Shown one piece after another: positions 45,461 through 54,524 of a stretch of 64,000 nt of DNA. Source of the DNA: Enterovibrio sp051650965 (GTDB lineage Bacteria > Pseudomonadota > Gammaproteobacteria > Enterobacterales > Vibrionaceae); NCBI GenBank assembly GCA_051650965.1, contig JBOFRL010000022.1:1-64000 (forward strand), read 5' to 3'. Both the position numbers and the translations under genes were made by a program. How positions within the stretch are numbered: position 1 is the stretch's first letter; every line of letters begins with the position of its first letter. The notes under the pieces were generated by a model, which saw only the letters and a list, made by a program, of their open reading frames with translations, was not told the DNA's origin and made no database searches.

Positions 45461-46051
45461 ATGCAGTTAATTGATTATTGTGGCGCCGAGCTTATTGCCG
45501 GCGTCGATGAAGTTGGACGCGGGCCCTTGGTGGGCGCGGTGGTGACGGCCGCGGTCATTTTAGATCCCAAGCAGCCTATTTTAGGGCTGACAGACTCGAA
45601 AAAATTGTCACAAAGCAAACGTGAGGCGCTAGAAAAAGAGATCAAACAAAAAGCGCTCGCGTGGGCATTGGGGCGTGCAGAGCCCTCTGAAATTGATGAA
45701 ATTAATATTTTAGCGGCCACTATGCTGGCGATGAAGCGTGCTGTCGCGCAGCTTACTATTACGCCTGAGCTTGTGCTTATCGACGGCAATCGCGTACCAG
45801 AAAATCTCGGCTTGCCGGCCAAAGCGATTGTGAAAGGGGATTTGACCGTCGCGCAAATTAGCGCCGCGTCAATTTTGGCCAAAGTGGCGCGCGATCGTGA
45901 AATGCAAGCGCTCGATGCGCGCTATCCGCACTACGGCTTTGCCGCGCACAAAGGCTACCCCACCGCCGCGCATTTAGCGGCACTAGAAAAATATGGTGCG
46001 ATTGCTGAGCATCGCAAAAGTTTTAAACCCGTCTTACGAGCATTGAAGTAG
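45461..46051 (+). CDS. rnhB: Ribonuclease HII
   Basis: 196 residues. It removes ribonucleotides from DNA by cutting the RNA strand. The catalytic acidic residues lie in AGVDEVGRGPLVG and LIDGN, followed by KVARDREM. It starts directly after the lpxB stop with no spacer. Confidence 0.95.
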   Translation: MQLIDYCGAELIAGVDEVGRGPLVGAVVTAAVILDPKQPILGLTDSKKLSQSKREALEKEIKQKALAWALGRAEPSEIDEINILAATMLAMKRAVAQLTITPELVLIDGNRVPENLGLPAKAIVKGDLTVAQISAASILAKVARDREMQALDARYPHYGFAAHKGYPTAAHLAALEKYGAIAEHRKSFKPVLRALK

Positions 46052-46052
46052 T

Positions 46053-49000
46053 ATGGCCGATCCTCGTTTTATTCATCTTCGCACCCACAGTGAATTTTCG
46101 ATGGTCGATGGCCTGTCGAAGGTGAGCGCCTTGGTGAAAAAGGTGGCAGAATTTGGCATGCCTGCGCTGGCGCTGACTGACTTTACTAACTTGTGCGGTC
46201 TGGTTAAGTTTTATGAAACAACGCAGCGCGTAGGGGTAAAGCCTATCATTGGCGCCGACTTTTTGCTGCAATCGCCCCATTTTGGTGACGAGCTGTGTCA
46301 GCTGACGCTGCTGGCGGCAAATAATCAGGGCTATAAAAATTTAACCTTATTGATTTCAAAAGCTTATTTGCGTGGCCACGTTCAGCACCGTCCCGTGCTG
46401 GATCACGAATGGTTGAGCGAATTTAGCGAAGGGCTGATTGTGCTAAGTGGCGCGAGAAATGGCGAGCTTGGCAAAGCGTTACTTAAGGGAAATCAAAGCG
46501 CTGCGCAGGCGATCGCCGATTTTTATAAGCAGAGTTTTCCAGACAGTTTTTACATTGAGCTTATCCGCACAGGCCGCGCCGACGAGGAGAGCTACCTGCA
46601 ATATGCGCTTGAATTTGCGGTAGCTCAAGATCTGCCGGTGGTGGCGACCAACGAAGTGTGCTTTTTGACGCCGCAGCTGTTTGAGCCGCATGAAATTCGC
46701 GTTGCCATTCACGATGGCTACACGCTCGAAGATCCGCGCCGGCCAAAAAATTACAGCGCGCAGCAGTTTTTGCGCAGCGAGCAGGAAATGTGCGAGCTTT
46801 TTGCCGATCTGCCGCAGGCGCTGCAAAATAGCGTGGAAATCGCAAAGCGCTGCAACGTCACCTTGCGCCTTGGCGAATATTTTCTCCCCAACTTTCCAAC
46901 CGATGGTCTGGAAGTGGGTGAATTTCTTGTTAAAAAGTCCAAAGAAGGGCTGGAAAAACGGCTGGCATTTTTGTTCCCCGATCCGGCCGTTTTAGCGCAG
47001 CGACGCGGCGAATATGAGCAGCGGCTTGATATTGAGCTGACGGTGATAAACCAGATGGGTTTCCCCGGTTACTTTTTGATTGTGATGGAGTTTATCCAAT
47101 GGTCAAAAGATAACGGCATTCCTGTCGGGCCTGGGCGCGGCTCAGGCGCGGGCTCTTTGGTGGCGTATGCGCTGCAAATTACCGATCTTGATCCGCTAGA
47201 ATTTGACCTGCTTTTCGAACGCTTCTTAAATCCTGAGCGGGTATCGATGCCCGATTTTGATATCGATTTTTGCATGGACAAGCGCGATCGCGTGATTGAG
47301 CACGTGGCGCAAATGTACGGGCGCGACGCGGTATCGCAGATCATCACCTTTGGTACCATGGCGGCGAAAGCTGTGATCCGCGATGTCGGGCGCGTGCTTG
47401 GCCACCCGTACGGTTTCGTCGATAGAATTTCTAAGCTCATTCCGCCAGACCCTGGCATGACGCTGGCTAAAGCGTTTGACGCAGAGCCGGCGCTTGGCAA
47501 ACTTTATGAGCAAGATGAAGAAGTTAAAGAGCTGATCGATACTTGCAAAATTTTAGAAGGGTGCGTGCGTAATGCCGGCAAGCATGCGGGCGGCGTGGTT
47601 ATTTCGCCAACCACCATCACCGATTTTGCGCCGCTCTATTGTGACAGTGAAGGCAATTTTCCGGTCACGCAATTTGATAAAAACGACGTTGAAACGGTCG
47701 GCCTTGTAAAGTTTGACTTTTTAGGACTGCGCACGCTGACCATCATCGATTGGGCGCTCGGCCTTATCAACCGCAACATTGCGCCCAAAGATCAGGTGCG
47801 CATTGAGGCGATCGCGCTTGATTGCCAAAAATCGTTTCGTCTGCTGCAAAACGCGCAGACCACAGCTGTGTTCCAGCTTGAATCGCGCGGCATGAAGGAG
47901 CTTATTAAGCGCCTTAAGCCTGACTGTTTTGAAGACATGATCGCGCTCGTGGCGCTGTTTCGCCCAGGCCCGCTGCAGTCGGGGATGGTGGACAACTTTA
48001 TCGACCGTAAGCACGGCCGCGAAGCGATTTCATACCCTGACGAAAAGTGGCAACACGAGTCGCTAAAAGAGATCCTTGAGCCTACGTACGGCATCATTTT
48101 GTATCAAGAGCAGGTGATGCAGATTGCGCAGGTGCTCGCTGGCTACTCGCTGGGCGGCGCGGATCTGCTGCGCCGAGCCATGGGCAAGAAAAAGCCCGAA
48201 GAGATGGCCAAGCAGCGCGCGACCTTTCAAGAGGGCGCGGTGGCGAACGGCGTCGATGGCGAACTTGCCATGCATATTTTTGATTTGGTTGAAAAATTTG
48301 CAGGCTACGGCTTTAACAAATCGCACTCCGCCGCGTACGCGCTGGTTTCGTATCAAACGCTGTGGCTAAAAACGCACTATCCGGCGCAATTTATGGCGGC
48401 GGTGATGAGCGCGGACATGGACAATACCGACAAAATCATCGGCCTCGTTGAAGAGTGCCGGCATATGAAATTGTCGATTTTGCCGCCGGACGTCAACAGC
48501 GGCCTGTACCGCTTTAACGTCAACGACAGCGGCGAAATAGTGTATGGCATCGGCGCGGTTAAAGGCGTCGGCGAAGCGCCGGTTGAGGCGATTATTGCTG
48601 CGCGTGATGCGGGCGGGCGCTTTCGCGACCTGTTCGATTTTTGTGCGCGCATCGATCTTAAAAAAGCCAACAAGCGCGTGCTGGAAAAGCTCATCCAAGC
48701 TGGCGCGCTCGACAAACTTGGCCCGCATCGCGCCGCGCTCATGGCGTCGCTGGACGAAGCTATTCGCTCGGCGAGCCAATTTCATCAGGCGCAACATGCC
48801 GGTCAAGCCGATATGTTTGGCGTTTTGACCGATTCGGTGGTGGCCGTTGAGCACAAATACAACCAAGTTGCGCCATGGCCTGAAAAGATGCGCCTTGAAG
48901 GCGAGCGCGAAACTTTAGGCTTGTATTTGACGGGCCATCCTATCAACAGCTATGTTAGGGAGCTAAAACGCTATACAACGTGGCGGCTCAACGATGCGCA

Positions 49001-49541
49001 GCCAACGCGGCGTGACAGCGTCGCGACCGTCGCAGGGCTTGTGCTTGCGGTGCGCACCATGACCACCAAGCGCGGCTCTAAAATCGGTTTTGTGACGCTC
49101 GATGATCGCTCGGGCCGCATCGAAGTGATGCTGTTTGCCGAAGCGCTCGAAAATTACATCGATCTTGTTGAAAAAGATAAAATTTTGATTGTTTGCGGCC
49201 CCGTTAGCACAGATGATTTTAACGGTGGGCTTAAAATGCTGGCACGTGAAGTGTTTACACTGCCGCAGATGCGTGCCAAGCATGCTCGCGCACTTGCAGT
49301 TTCTATAAGCCAAGAGATCATTGAACGTCATCAGGGATGCGAGCGATTTTTTGCGAAATTGAGTGAGATCTTGCAACCTCATAGTCGTGGTCAGGTTCCA
49401 GTCAATCTTTACTACCAGCGAGAAAACGCACGCGCCAAGCTTGTGCTGGACGAAGCTTGGCAAGTTACGCTTGCAGATAATTTGCTGGATGATTTGGCGA
49501 GTTTGCTGGGTGAAAAGCAGGTTGAGTTGGAATTTGACTAA
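46053..49541 (+). CDS. dnaE: DNA polymerase III alpha subunit
   Basis: 1162 residues (E. coli 1160). Catalytic subunit of the replicative polymerase. An N-terminal PHP domain (FIHLRTHSEFSMVDGLSK) is followed by the polymerase core with the catalytic PDFDIDFCMDKR and RGSGAGSLVAYAL, helix-hairpin-helix, and an OB-fold domain (VATVAGLVLAVRTMTTKRG) near residue 990. Starts one base after rnhB, 45 bases before accA. Confidence 0.98.
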   Translation: MADPRFIHLRTHSEFSMVDGLSKVSALVKKVAEFGMPALALTDFTNLCGLVKFYETTQRVGVKPIIGADFLLQSPHFGDELCQLTLLAANNQGYKNLTLLISKAYLRGHVQHRPVLDHEWLSEFSEGLIVLSGARNGELGKALLKGNQSAAQAIADFYKQSFPDSFYIELIRTGRADEESYLQYALEFAVAQDLPVVATNEVCFLTPQLFEPHEIRVAIHDGYTLEDPRRPKNYSAQQFLRSEQEMCELFADLPQALQNSVEIAKRCNVTLRLGEYFLPNFPTDGLEVGEFLVKKSKEGLEKRLAFLFPDPAVLAQRRGEYEQRLDIELTVINQMGFPGYFLIVMEFIQWSKDNGIPVGPGRGSGAGSLVAYALQITDLDPLEFDLLFERFLNPERVSMPDFDIDFCMDKRDRVIEHVAQMYGRDAVSQIITFGTMAAKAVIRDVGRVLGHPYGFVDRISKLIPPDPGMTLAKAFDAEPALGKLYEQDEEVKELIDTCKILEGCVRNAGKHAGGVVISPTTITDFAPLYCDSEGNFPVTQFDKNDVETVGLVKFDFLGLRTLTIIDWALGLINRNIAPKDQVRIEAIALDCQKSFRLLQNAQTTAVFQLESRGMKELIKRLKPDCFEDMIALVALFRPGPLQSGMVDNFIDRKHGREAISYPDEKWQHESLKEILEPTYGIILYQEQVMQIAQVLAGYSLGGADLLRRAMGKKKPEEMAKQRATFQEGAVANGVDGELAMHIFDLVEKFAGYGFNKSHSAAYALVSYQTLWLKTHYPAQFMAAVMSADMDNTDKIIGLVEECRHMKLSILPPDVNSGLYRFNVNDSGEIVYGIGAVKGVGEAPVEAIIAARDAGGRFRDLFDFCARIDLKKANKRVLEKLIQAGALDKLGPHRAALMASLDEAIRSASQFHQAQHAGQADMFGVLTDSVVAVEHKYNQVAPWPEKMRLEGERETLGLYLTGHPINSYVRELKRYTTWRLNDAQPTRRDSVATVAGLVLAVRTMTTKRGSKIGFVTLDDRSGRIEVMLFAEALENYIDLVEKDKILIVCGPVSTDDFNGGLKMLAREVFTLPQMRAKHARALAVSISQEIIERHQGCERFFAKLSEILQPHSRGQVPVNLYYQRENARAKLVLDEAWQVTLADNLLDDLASLLGEKQVELEFD

Positions 49542-49586
49542 TGAGCCTTTTAAAAAATGGCATTATTTTAAATAGGATGTTTTGTT

Positions 49587-50552
49587 ATGAGCCTTAATTT
49601 TCTTGAATTTGAGCAGCCTATTGCTGAGTTAGAGGCAAAGATTGAGTCGTTGCGTGCGATTTCACGTCAGGGCGATAGTACAGAAGCTGTTGATCTTGAA
49701 AAAGAAATTGCGCAGCTTGAGTTAAAAAGCACCGAGCTTACCAAAAAGATCTTCGGCTCGCTTGGCGCATGGCAGGTCGCGCAGTTAGCGCGTCACCCAA
49801 GCCGTCCATATACGCTTGATTATGCTCATCATATTTTTACTGAGTTTGAAGAGCTCGCTGGCGATCGCGCTTTTGCTGATGATAAAGCGATTGTTGGCGG
49901 TTTGGCGCGTCTTGAAGGGCAGGCGGTGATGATCATTGGCCATCAAAAAGGGCGTCAGACGCGCGAAAAAGTGCTGCGCAATTTTGGTATGCCAAAGCCG
50001 GAAGGCTACCGCAAGGCGCTGCGCCTGATGAAAATGGCCGAGCGCTTTAAGCTGCCGGTGATAACCTTTATAGACACCGCTGGCGCTTATCCTGGTATCG
50101 ACGCTGAGGAGCGCAGCCAGTCATTTGCGATCGCGCAAAACCTCAAAGAGATGGCGGGGCTCAATGTGCCGATCATCTGTAACGTGGTGGGCGAGGGCGG
50201 CAGCGGCGGCGCGCTGGCAATTGGCGTTGGCGATTACGTTAACATGCTAGAATATTCGACTTATTCCGTGATTTCGCCTGAAGGCTGTGCGTCGATCTTG
50301 TGGCGTGATTCGGCGAAAGCGGCGCAGGCGGCAGAAGCGATGGGCATGACGGCGCCGCGTCTCAAAGAGCTGGGCCTCATCGACACTATCATTAGCGAGC
50401 CGATGGGCGGCGCACACCGCAATGTGCAGCAAATGTCTGATAACATTAAAGCAATTTTGCTAGCGCAGCTGGCGGATCTGCAAACCATGGACAAACACGC
50501 GCTGCGTGAACGTCGCTATCAGCGTTTGATAAGCTACGGCTACTGCGAATAA
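49587..50552 (+). CDS. accA: Acetyl-CoA carboxylase carboxyltransferase alpha subunit
   Basis: 321 residues (E. coli 319). With AccD it transfers the carboxyl group from biotin to acetyl-CoA, giving malonyl-CoA. Seen: LNFLEFEQPIAELEAKIE, RHPSRPYTLDY, GRQTREKVLRNFGMP and GEGGSGGALAIGVGD (oxyanion site). A strong terminator closes the long housekeeping operon after it. Confidence 0.97.
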   Translation: MSLNFLEFEQPIAELEAKIESLRAISRQGDSTEAVDLEKEIAQLELKSTELTKKIFGSLGAWQVAQLARHPSRPYTLDYAHHIFTEFEELAGDRAFADDKAIVGGLARLEGQAVMIIGHQKGRQTREKVLRNFGMPKPEGYRKALRLMKMAERFKLPVITFIDTAGAYPGIDAEERSQSFAIAQNLKEMAGLNVPIICNVVGEGGSGGALAIGVGDYVNMLEYSTYSVISPEGCASILWRDSAKAAQAAEAMGMTAPRLKELGLIDTIISEPMGGAHRNVQQMSDNIKAILLAQLADLQTMDKHALRERRYQRLISYGYCE

Positions 50553-50576
50553 TACGCGCAGCCACAGACAATGTTT

Positions 50577-50600
50577 AAAAAGAGCCGCGGGCTCTTTTTT
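50577..50600 (+). terminator. Terminator after accA
   Basis: Stem AAAAAGAGCC/GGCTCTTTTTT with a GCG loop, 25 bases after the accA stop. It ends the lpx-dnaE-accA transcript. Confidence 0.88.
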
Positions 50601-50702
50601 TATAAGCGTGCGCCGCGAAAATTCTAACTTATTGATTTTTTTGCTTGATACTTGGCGCGCTATTTTGCAAATTGAAGCGTTTTTTATCGAAAGGGAAGCG
50701 TT

Positions 50703-52016
50703 ATGTTGTACAGCCATTTTGCTCAGGTGCTAAGCCAATATGCGGTCGCGCCAAGCCACATTGTGTTAGCGCTCAGCGGTGGCATGGACTCGCGCGTCCT
50801 TTTAGATCTGCTGGCGATGTATCGCGACTTGCATCCGCAGCACACCTATTTGGCAGTGCATGTGCATCATGGCATAAGCGCTAATGCCGACAGCTGGCTT
50901 GCGCAGTGCCAAACTTTCGCACGGCAAGCCGATATTCCTTTTGTTTATCAGAAGGTTCAGGTTATCTCGCAGGGCGAAGGTTTGGAAAGCGCGGCGCGCA
51001 AGCTGCGTTATCAGGCCATTAGCCGTTATTTGCAGCGCGGCTCAATTGTGCTTACTGGCCAGCACAGTGATGATCAGGCCGAAACTTTTTTACTCGCGTT
51101 AAAACGCGGCAGCGGTCTTGCGGGCCTTGCGAGCATGCCGCAGGTGCGCGATTTTGGTCTCGGCGTGATGGTGCGCCCGCTGCTGCATGTGTCGCGAGAA
51201 GAGATTGAAAATTATGCCAAAGAGCGCGAGCTGACTTGGGTTGAAGATGAGAGCAACCAAGATTGCCGCTTTGATAGAAATTTCATTCGGCATCAATGGC
51301 TGCCTGTAGCAAAGGCGCGTTGGCCAAGTGTTGTTAAGACGATCAACCGCACGGCGGCGCTGTGCGCCCAGCAGCAAGCGCTGTTAGATGAGCTGCTGCT
51401 TGAGCACGACAAGAAAGTGCAGCAGGACGACGGCAGCGTGGCGCTTGATGTGTTGCGTGGCTATTCAAAGCCGATGCAGATGGCGCTGCTGCGGCGCTGG
51501 CTTGATCAGCGGGCGCAGCTAAATCTCACGCAGGCGCAGCTGCAGCAGCTGTTGCAGTCGGTGATCGAGGCGGCGCCTGACGCCAATCCTAAATTGCTGC
51601 AAGCTAACTGGCAGCTACGCCGCTTTCAGCACAGCCTGTTTTTGTTGCCTCTTTTTGCCGATGTAACAACGTGGCAAGCAGCGCTAACGCCACCTCAAAC
51701 ATTGCAATTACCTGATAACATTGGCACATTATCTGTGCAATCTTACCAAGACTGCGGCGGGCTTGGGCTTAATGCGCAGATCCTTTCCGCACCGCTCAGC
51801 GTGCGCTTTGATCCGCAAGGCATTTTTGCCCATCCGGTCGAGCGCCAAGGTAAGCGCAAATTAAAAAAACTATTTCAAGAGTACGGCGTACCTAGCTGGC
51901 AACGTCGGCGGGTGCCGCTGTTATTTTGTGGCGAGCAGTTAGCCGCAGTGGCTGATCTGTTTGTTTGCCAACATTTTTCCGGACAAGAGTGGGAGCTGAT
52001 TTGGCATAAATCTTAA
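50703..52016 (+). CDS. tilS: tRNA(Ile)-lysidine synthase
   Basis: 437 residues (E. coli 432). It adds lysine to C34 of tRNA-Ile(CAU), so that it reads AUA. The PP-loop motif LSGGMDSRVL lies near residue 24, and TGQHSDDQAETFLL and the C-terminal substrate-binding domain (KLKKLFQEYGVPSWQRRRVP) are typical. Close to accA as in E. coli. Confidence 0.95.
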   Translation: MLYSHFAQVLSQYAVAPSHIVLALSGGMDSRVLLDLLAMYRDLHPQHTYLAVHVHHGISANADSWLAQCQTFARQADIPFVYQKVQVISQGEGLESAARKLRYQAISRYLQRGSIVLTGQHSDDQAETFLLALKRGSGLAGLASMPQVRDFGLGVMVRPLLHVSREEIENYAKERELTWVEDESNQDCRFDRNFIRHQWLPVAKARWPSVVKTINRTAALCAQQQALLDELLLEHDKKVQQDDGSVALDVLRGYSKPMQMALLRRWLDQRAQLNLTQAQLQQLLQSVIEAAPDANPKLLQANWQLRRFQHSLFLLPLFADVTTWQAALTPPQTLQLPDNIGTLSVQSYQDCGGLGLNAQILSAPLSVRFDPQGIFAHPVERQGKRKLKKLFQEYGVPSWQRRRVPLLFCGEQLAAVADLFVCQHFSGQEWELIWHKS

Positions 52017-52056
52017 ACCCGTTTTCTTGTTACACATTGATATAAAAGGTAAAAAA

Positions 52057-52272
52057 ATGAGCAAATGTAGCGAGTATCGCGTAGTTTCGGTGGTCGAAGG
52101 TGGCTGTAGTACCATTTTTTGTGGATCAAGCGGTCTGCCTTTGCAAAAAATTGAAGCGGAGCTGAATCAACATGCCCGCGAAGGCTGGACGTTGGTGTTT
52201 CAGTTAATTGAAAGAAAACGGTTTTTACTCTTTTGGAGCCGAGAGGCGGTGTTACTGACTTTCATGCGTTAA
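52057..52272 (+). CDS. Small DUF4177-like protein
   Basis: 71 residues, no signal peptide. It has the pattern of DUF4177 proteins: a strand YRVVSVVEGG near the start and NQHAREGWTLVFQL (a Gly-Trp core) in the middle. The function of the family is unknown. ATG 52057 has AAGGT 7 bases upstream; a longer TTG-initiated version is unlikely. Two bases separate it from the next gene, so the pair is probably cotranslated. Confidence 0.65.
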   Translation: MSKCSEYRVVSVVEGGCSTIFCGSSGLPLQKIEAELNQHAREGWTLVFQLIERKRFLLFWSREAVLLTFMR

Positions 52273-52274
52273 AA

Positions 52275-52499
52275 ATGATTGCCAAATTATCCATAAAAAT
52301 GATCGAGCGCTACCAAAGTGCGGGCGGCAGCCGGCGCTTTTTTAATCTTGAATGCAATTTTGAGCCGTCATGCTCGCAGTATACAAAGCTGTGCATTGTT
52401 AAATATGGCGCATATAAAGGGTGGCGATTGGCATTTTCTAGAATAAAGCGCTGCGATGATCCTCAGCAGGTCGGAAAAATAGTCGACCCTGTCCCCTAA
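52275..52499 (+). CDS. YidD-like membrane protein insertion factor, orphan copy
   Basis: 74 residues. The core CNFEPSCSQYTKLCIVKYGA and SRIKRCDD follows the YidD pattern C-x3-PSCS-x-Y...YG...K-G...R-I-x-RC. The normal YidD (between rnpA and yidC) helps YidC insert membrane proteins. This copy is away from that locus, diverges at the N-terminus (SAGGSRRFF where ISP-type residues are usual) and is paired with a DUF4177-like gene. It may be a specialised paralogue. Confidence 0.72.
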   Translation: MIAKLSIKMIERYQSAGGSRRFFNLECNFEPSCSQYTKLCIVKYGAYKGWRLAFSRIKRCDDPQQVGKIVDPVP

Positions 52500-52661
52500 T
52501 TAGACAACGTCTGCGACGGCTGGCGGCGCTTAAATGAATTTACATGAAATGGGGTAATTGTAATTTGATCAATGCCTCGTTCATTGCGCAACGACACGGA
52601 TCTCAAAATGATTTAGCGGTACAATTTTCTTGGTTTGCTACTGTCGAATGGGAATTTTGTA

Positions 52662-53594
52662 ATGTACTACGGTTTTGATATCGGCGGCACTAAGATTGCG
52701 TTTGCCGTTTATGATGAAAATTTTACCCTGTGCCATCAAGAAAAAATGCGCACGCCTAAAGATGATTATGCCGCTATTTTGCAGATGCTGCAGGAGAAAG
52801 TGCTGCAGGCGGATGCGCAGTTCGGCGTTAAAGGTTCAGTTGGGATTGGTTTTCCCGGCGTCATCAATTGCCATGACCGCAGCTTGGTCGTCGTGAATTT
52901 GCCAGCCTTGCATGGTAAGCATTTTGCGTTGGATCTCGGTGAGGTTTTAGGCCGTGAGGTGCTGATCGATAATGATGCCAACTGTTTCTTATGGTCGGAA
53001 GTGCACCAAGGCGCGGCCGACGGCACCGTTTGCGCGCTCGGCGTGACGCTTGGGACCGGCGTTGGCGGCGCAGTCTACGCGCACGGCAGCATTTGGCATG
53101 GAAAAAACTTCATGGCCGGTGAAATTGGTCATATCACACTGCCTGCAACGCTATTTGCCAAATATTCCACTTTGCCGCTGGTCACTTGTGGCTGCTCGCG
53201 CTTGGCCTGTTTTGAAACTTACGCCTCTGGCACGGGCCTTGAGCGTTTGTATCTGCACTTTTCTGGAACGGCTGCGAGCGGTGAGCAAATTGTCGAGCGT
53301 TTTCATGCCAAAGAGCCTGCCGCGTTAACCTGCGTGGATTGCTGGCTCGACATTTTAGCCGCAGGGCTTGGCAGCGCCTGTTTGCTGCTTGATCCCGACG
53401 TGATTGTCTTAGGCGGCGGCCTTTGCGAATTTTCTGAGCTTTATCAGCAGCTACCAGCGCGTTTACCTGCCAACTTGCTGCCGAAAGTCGCTCCGCCTGC
53501 AATTCGCCAAGCGCAATTTAACGCCGCCGGTGGCGTGCGAGGCGCAGCGTTGCTGCATGTGTTGGCCAAAAATCGCGAAGGGGCATTGTCATGA
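52662..53594 (+). CDS. nagK: N-acetylglucosamine kinase, ROK family
   Basis: 310 residues (E. coli NagK 303). It phosphorylates GlcNAc released in cell-wall recycling. Seen: MYYGFDIGGTKIAFAV (ATP site), DNDANCF, LGTGVGGAVY, and the zinc motif CGCSRLACFE with the preceding GEIGHI. ATG 52662 begins exactly like E. coli NagK. Its stop overlaps the cutC start by 4 bases. Confidence 0.92.
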   Translation: MYYGFDIGGTKIAFAVYDENFTLCHQEKMRTPKDDYAAILQMLQEKVLQADAQFGVKGSVGIGFPGVINCHDRSLVVVNLPALHGKHFALDLGEVLGREVLIDNDANCFLWSEVHQGAADGTVCALGVTLGTGVGGAVYAHGSIWHGKNFMAGEIGHITLPATLFAKYSTLPLVTCGCSRLACFETYASGTGLERLYLHFSGTAASGEQIVERFHAKEPAALTCVDCWLDILAAGLGSACLLLDPDVIVLGGGLCEFSELYQQLPARLPANLLPKVAPPAIRQAQFNAAGGVRGAALLHVLAKNREGALS

Positions 53595-54322
53595 TTTGTC
53601 TTGAAGTGTGCGTTGATAATATTGAGTCGCTGCTGACCGCGCAGCAAAATGGGGCTGATCGCATTGAGCTGTGTAGCGCGCTGCTGCTTGGCGGCTTGAC
53701 CCCGTCGTACGGGCTCATGCAAGAGGCGATCCAGCTGGCGACTGTGCCGGTGTACGCTATGATCCGCCCGCGTGCGGGAGATTTTTGCTTTAGCCGCGAA
53801 GAAGTCAATTTGATGCTGCAAGATATCGCGGTGGCTAAAAAATTGGGGCTGCACGGCGTGGTGGTCGGAATTTTGGATAAAGAAGGGCTGGTGCCGGGCG
53901 CTATTTTGCGTGAGCTGGTGCAGGCTGCGCATCCTATGGGCGTGACGTTTAACCGCGCTATCGACGTTTCGAGCGATTGGCGCTGCGATATTGAAACGAT
54001 CATCGCTGCAGGCTGCGAGCGAATTCTCAGCTCAGGTCACGCCGCGACAGCGCTGGCGGGGCTGGAAATGTTGCAAGAGATGCAAAATGCGATCGCTGGA
54101 CGGATAAATCTTATGCCAGGTGCCGGTATCAACGCGGAAAATGTGCAGACTGTGCTCGAATTTATTGGCGCAACGGAAGTGCATATGTCCGGCATGGGAT
54201 TTCGTGGCAGCGCCGTCGCGCACGCTGTTACCATGGGCACCTCTGATGATGGAACCATCAACATTACCGACGGCGCAAAAGTGGCGGCAGTGCGGTCGCT
54301 TTTAGCTGAAGGGCGCGCTTGA
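53591..54322 (+). CDS. cutC: CutC family TIM-barrel protein
   Basis: 243 residues (E. coli 248). Named for copper tolerance, but the copper role is disputed and the biochemical function is unsettled. Seen: LEVCVDNIESLLTAQQNGADRIELC, GGLTPSYGLM, IRPRAGDF and HMSGMGFRGS. The ATGA overlap with nagK indicates a shared transcript and hints at a role near amino-sugar metabolism (inference). Confidence 0.9.
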   Translation: MICLEVCVDNIESLLTAQQNGADRIELCSALLLGGLTPSYGLMQEAIQLATVPVYAMIRPRAGDFCFSREEVNLMLQDIAVAKKLGLHGVVVGILDKEGLVPGAILRELVQAAHPMGVTFNRAIDVSSDWRCDIETIIAAGCERILSSGHAATALAGLEMLQEMQNAIAGRINLMPGAGINAENVQTVLEFIGATEVHMSGMGFRGSAVAHAVTMGTSDDGTINITDGAKVAAVRSLLAEGRA

Positions 54323-54437
54323 TATATCATCATGATTTAAAATTAAAAAATGGGCGCAAGACAGAGAATAAATTGCCTTTTTAATTATTTTTGTCTTTTT
54401 CTTGGAGTTTCATGCTGCATTCCGCCCAGAATGCTAC

Positions 54438-54466
54438 TTGTAATTTAACTTGACTTCCTTTATAAG
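54438..54466 (+). promoter_or_regulatory. Candidate sigma-70 promoter of the peptide transporter gene
   Basis: TTGTAA and TATAAG are separated by exactly 17 bases, about 60 bases before the transporter ATG. TTGACT in the spacer is an alternative -35 without a good -10. Confidence 0.5.
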
Positions 54467-54524
54467 TGAATAGTGCTTTTTTGAGCAGTGCATAATTCAT
54501 CCATATTAAGTTACAGGTATTCCC

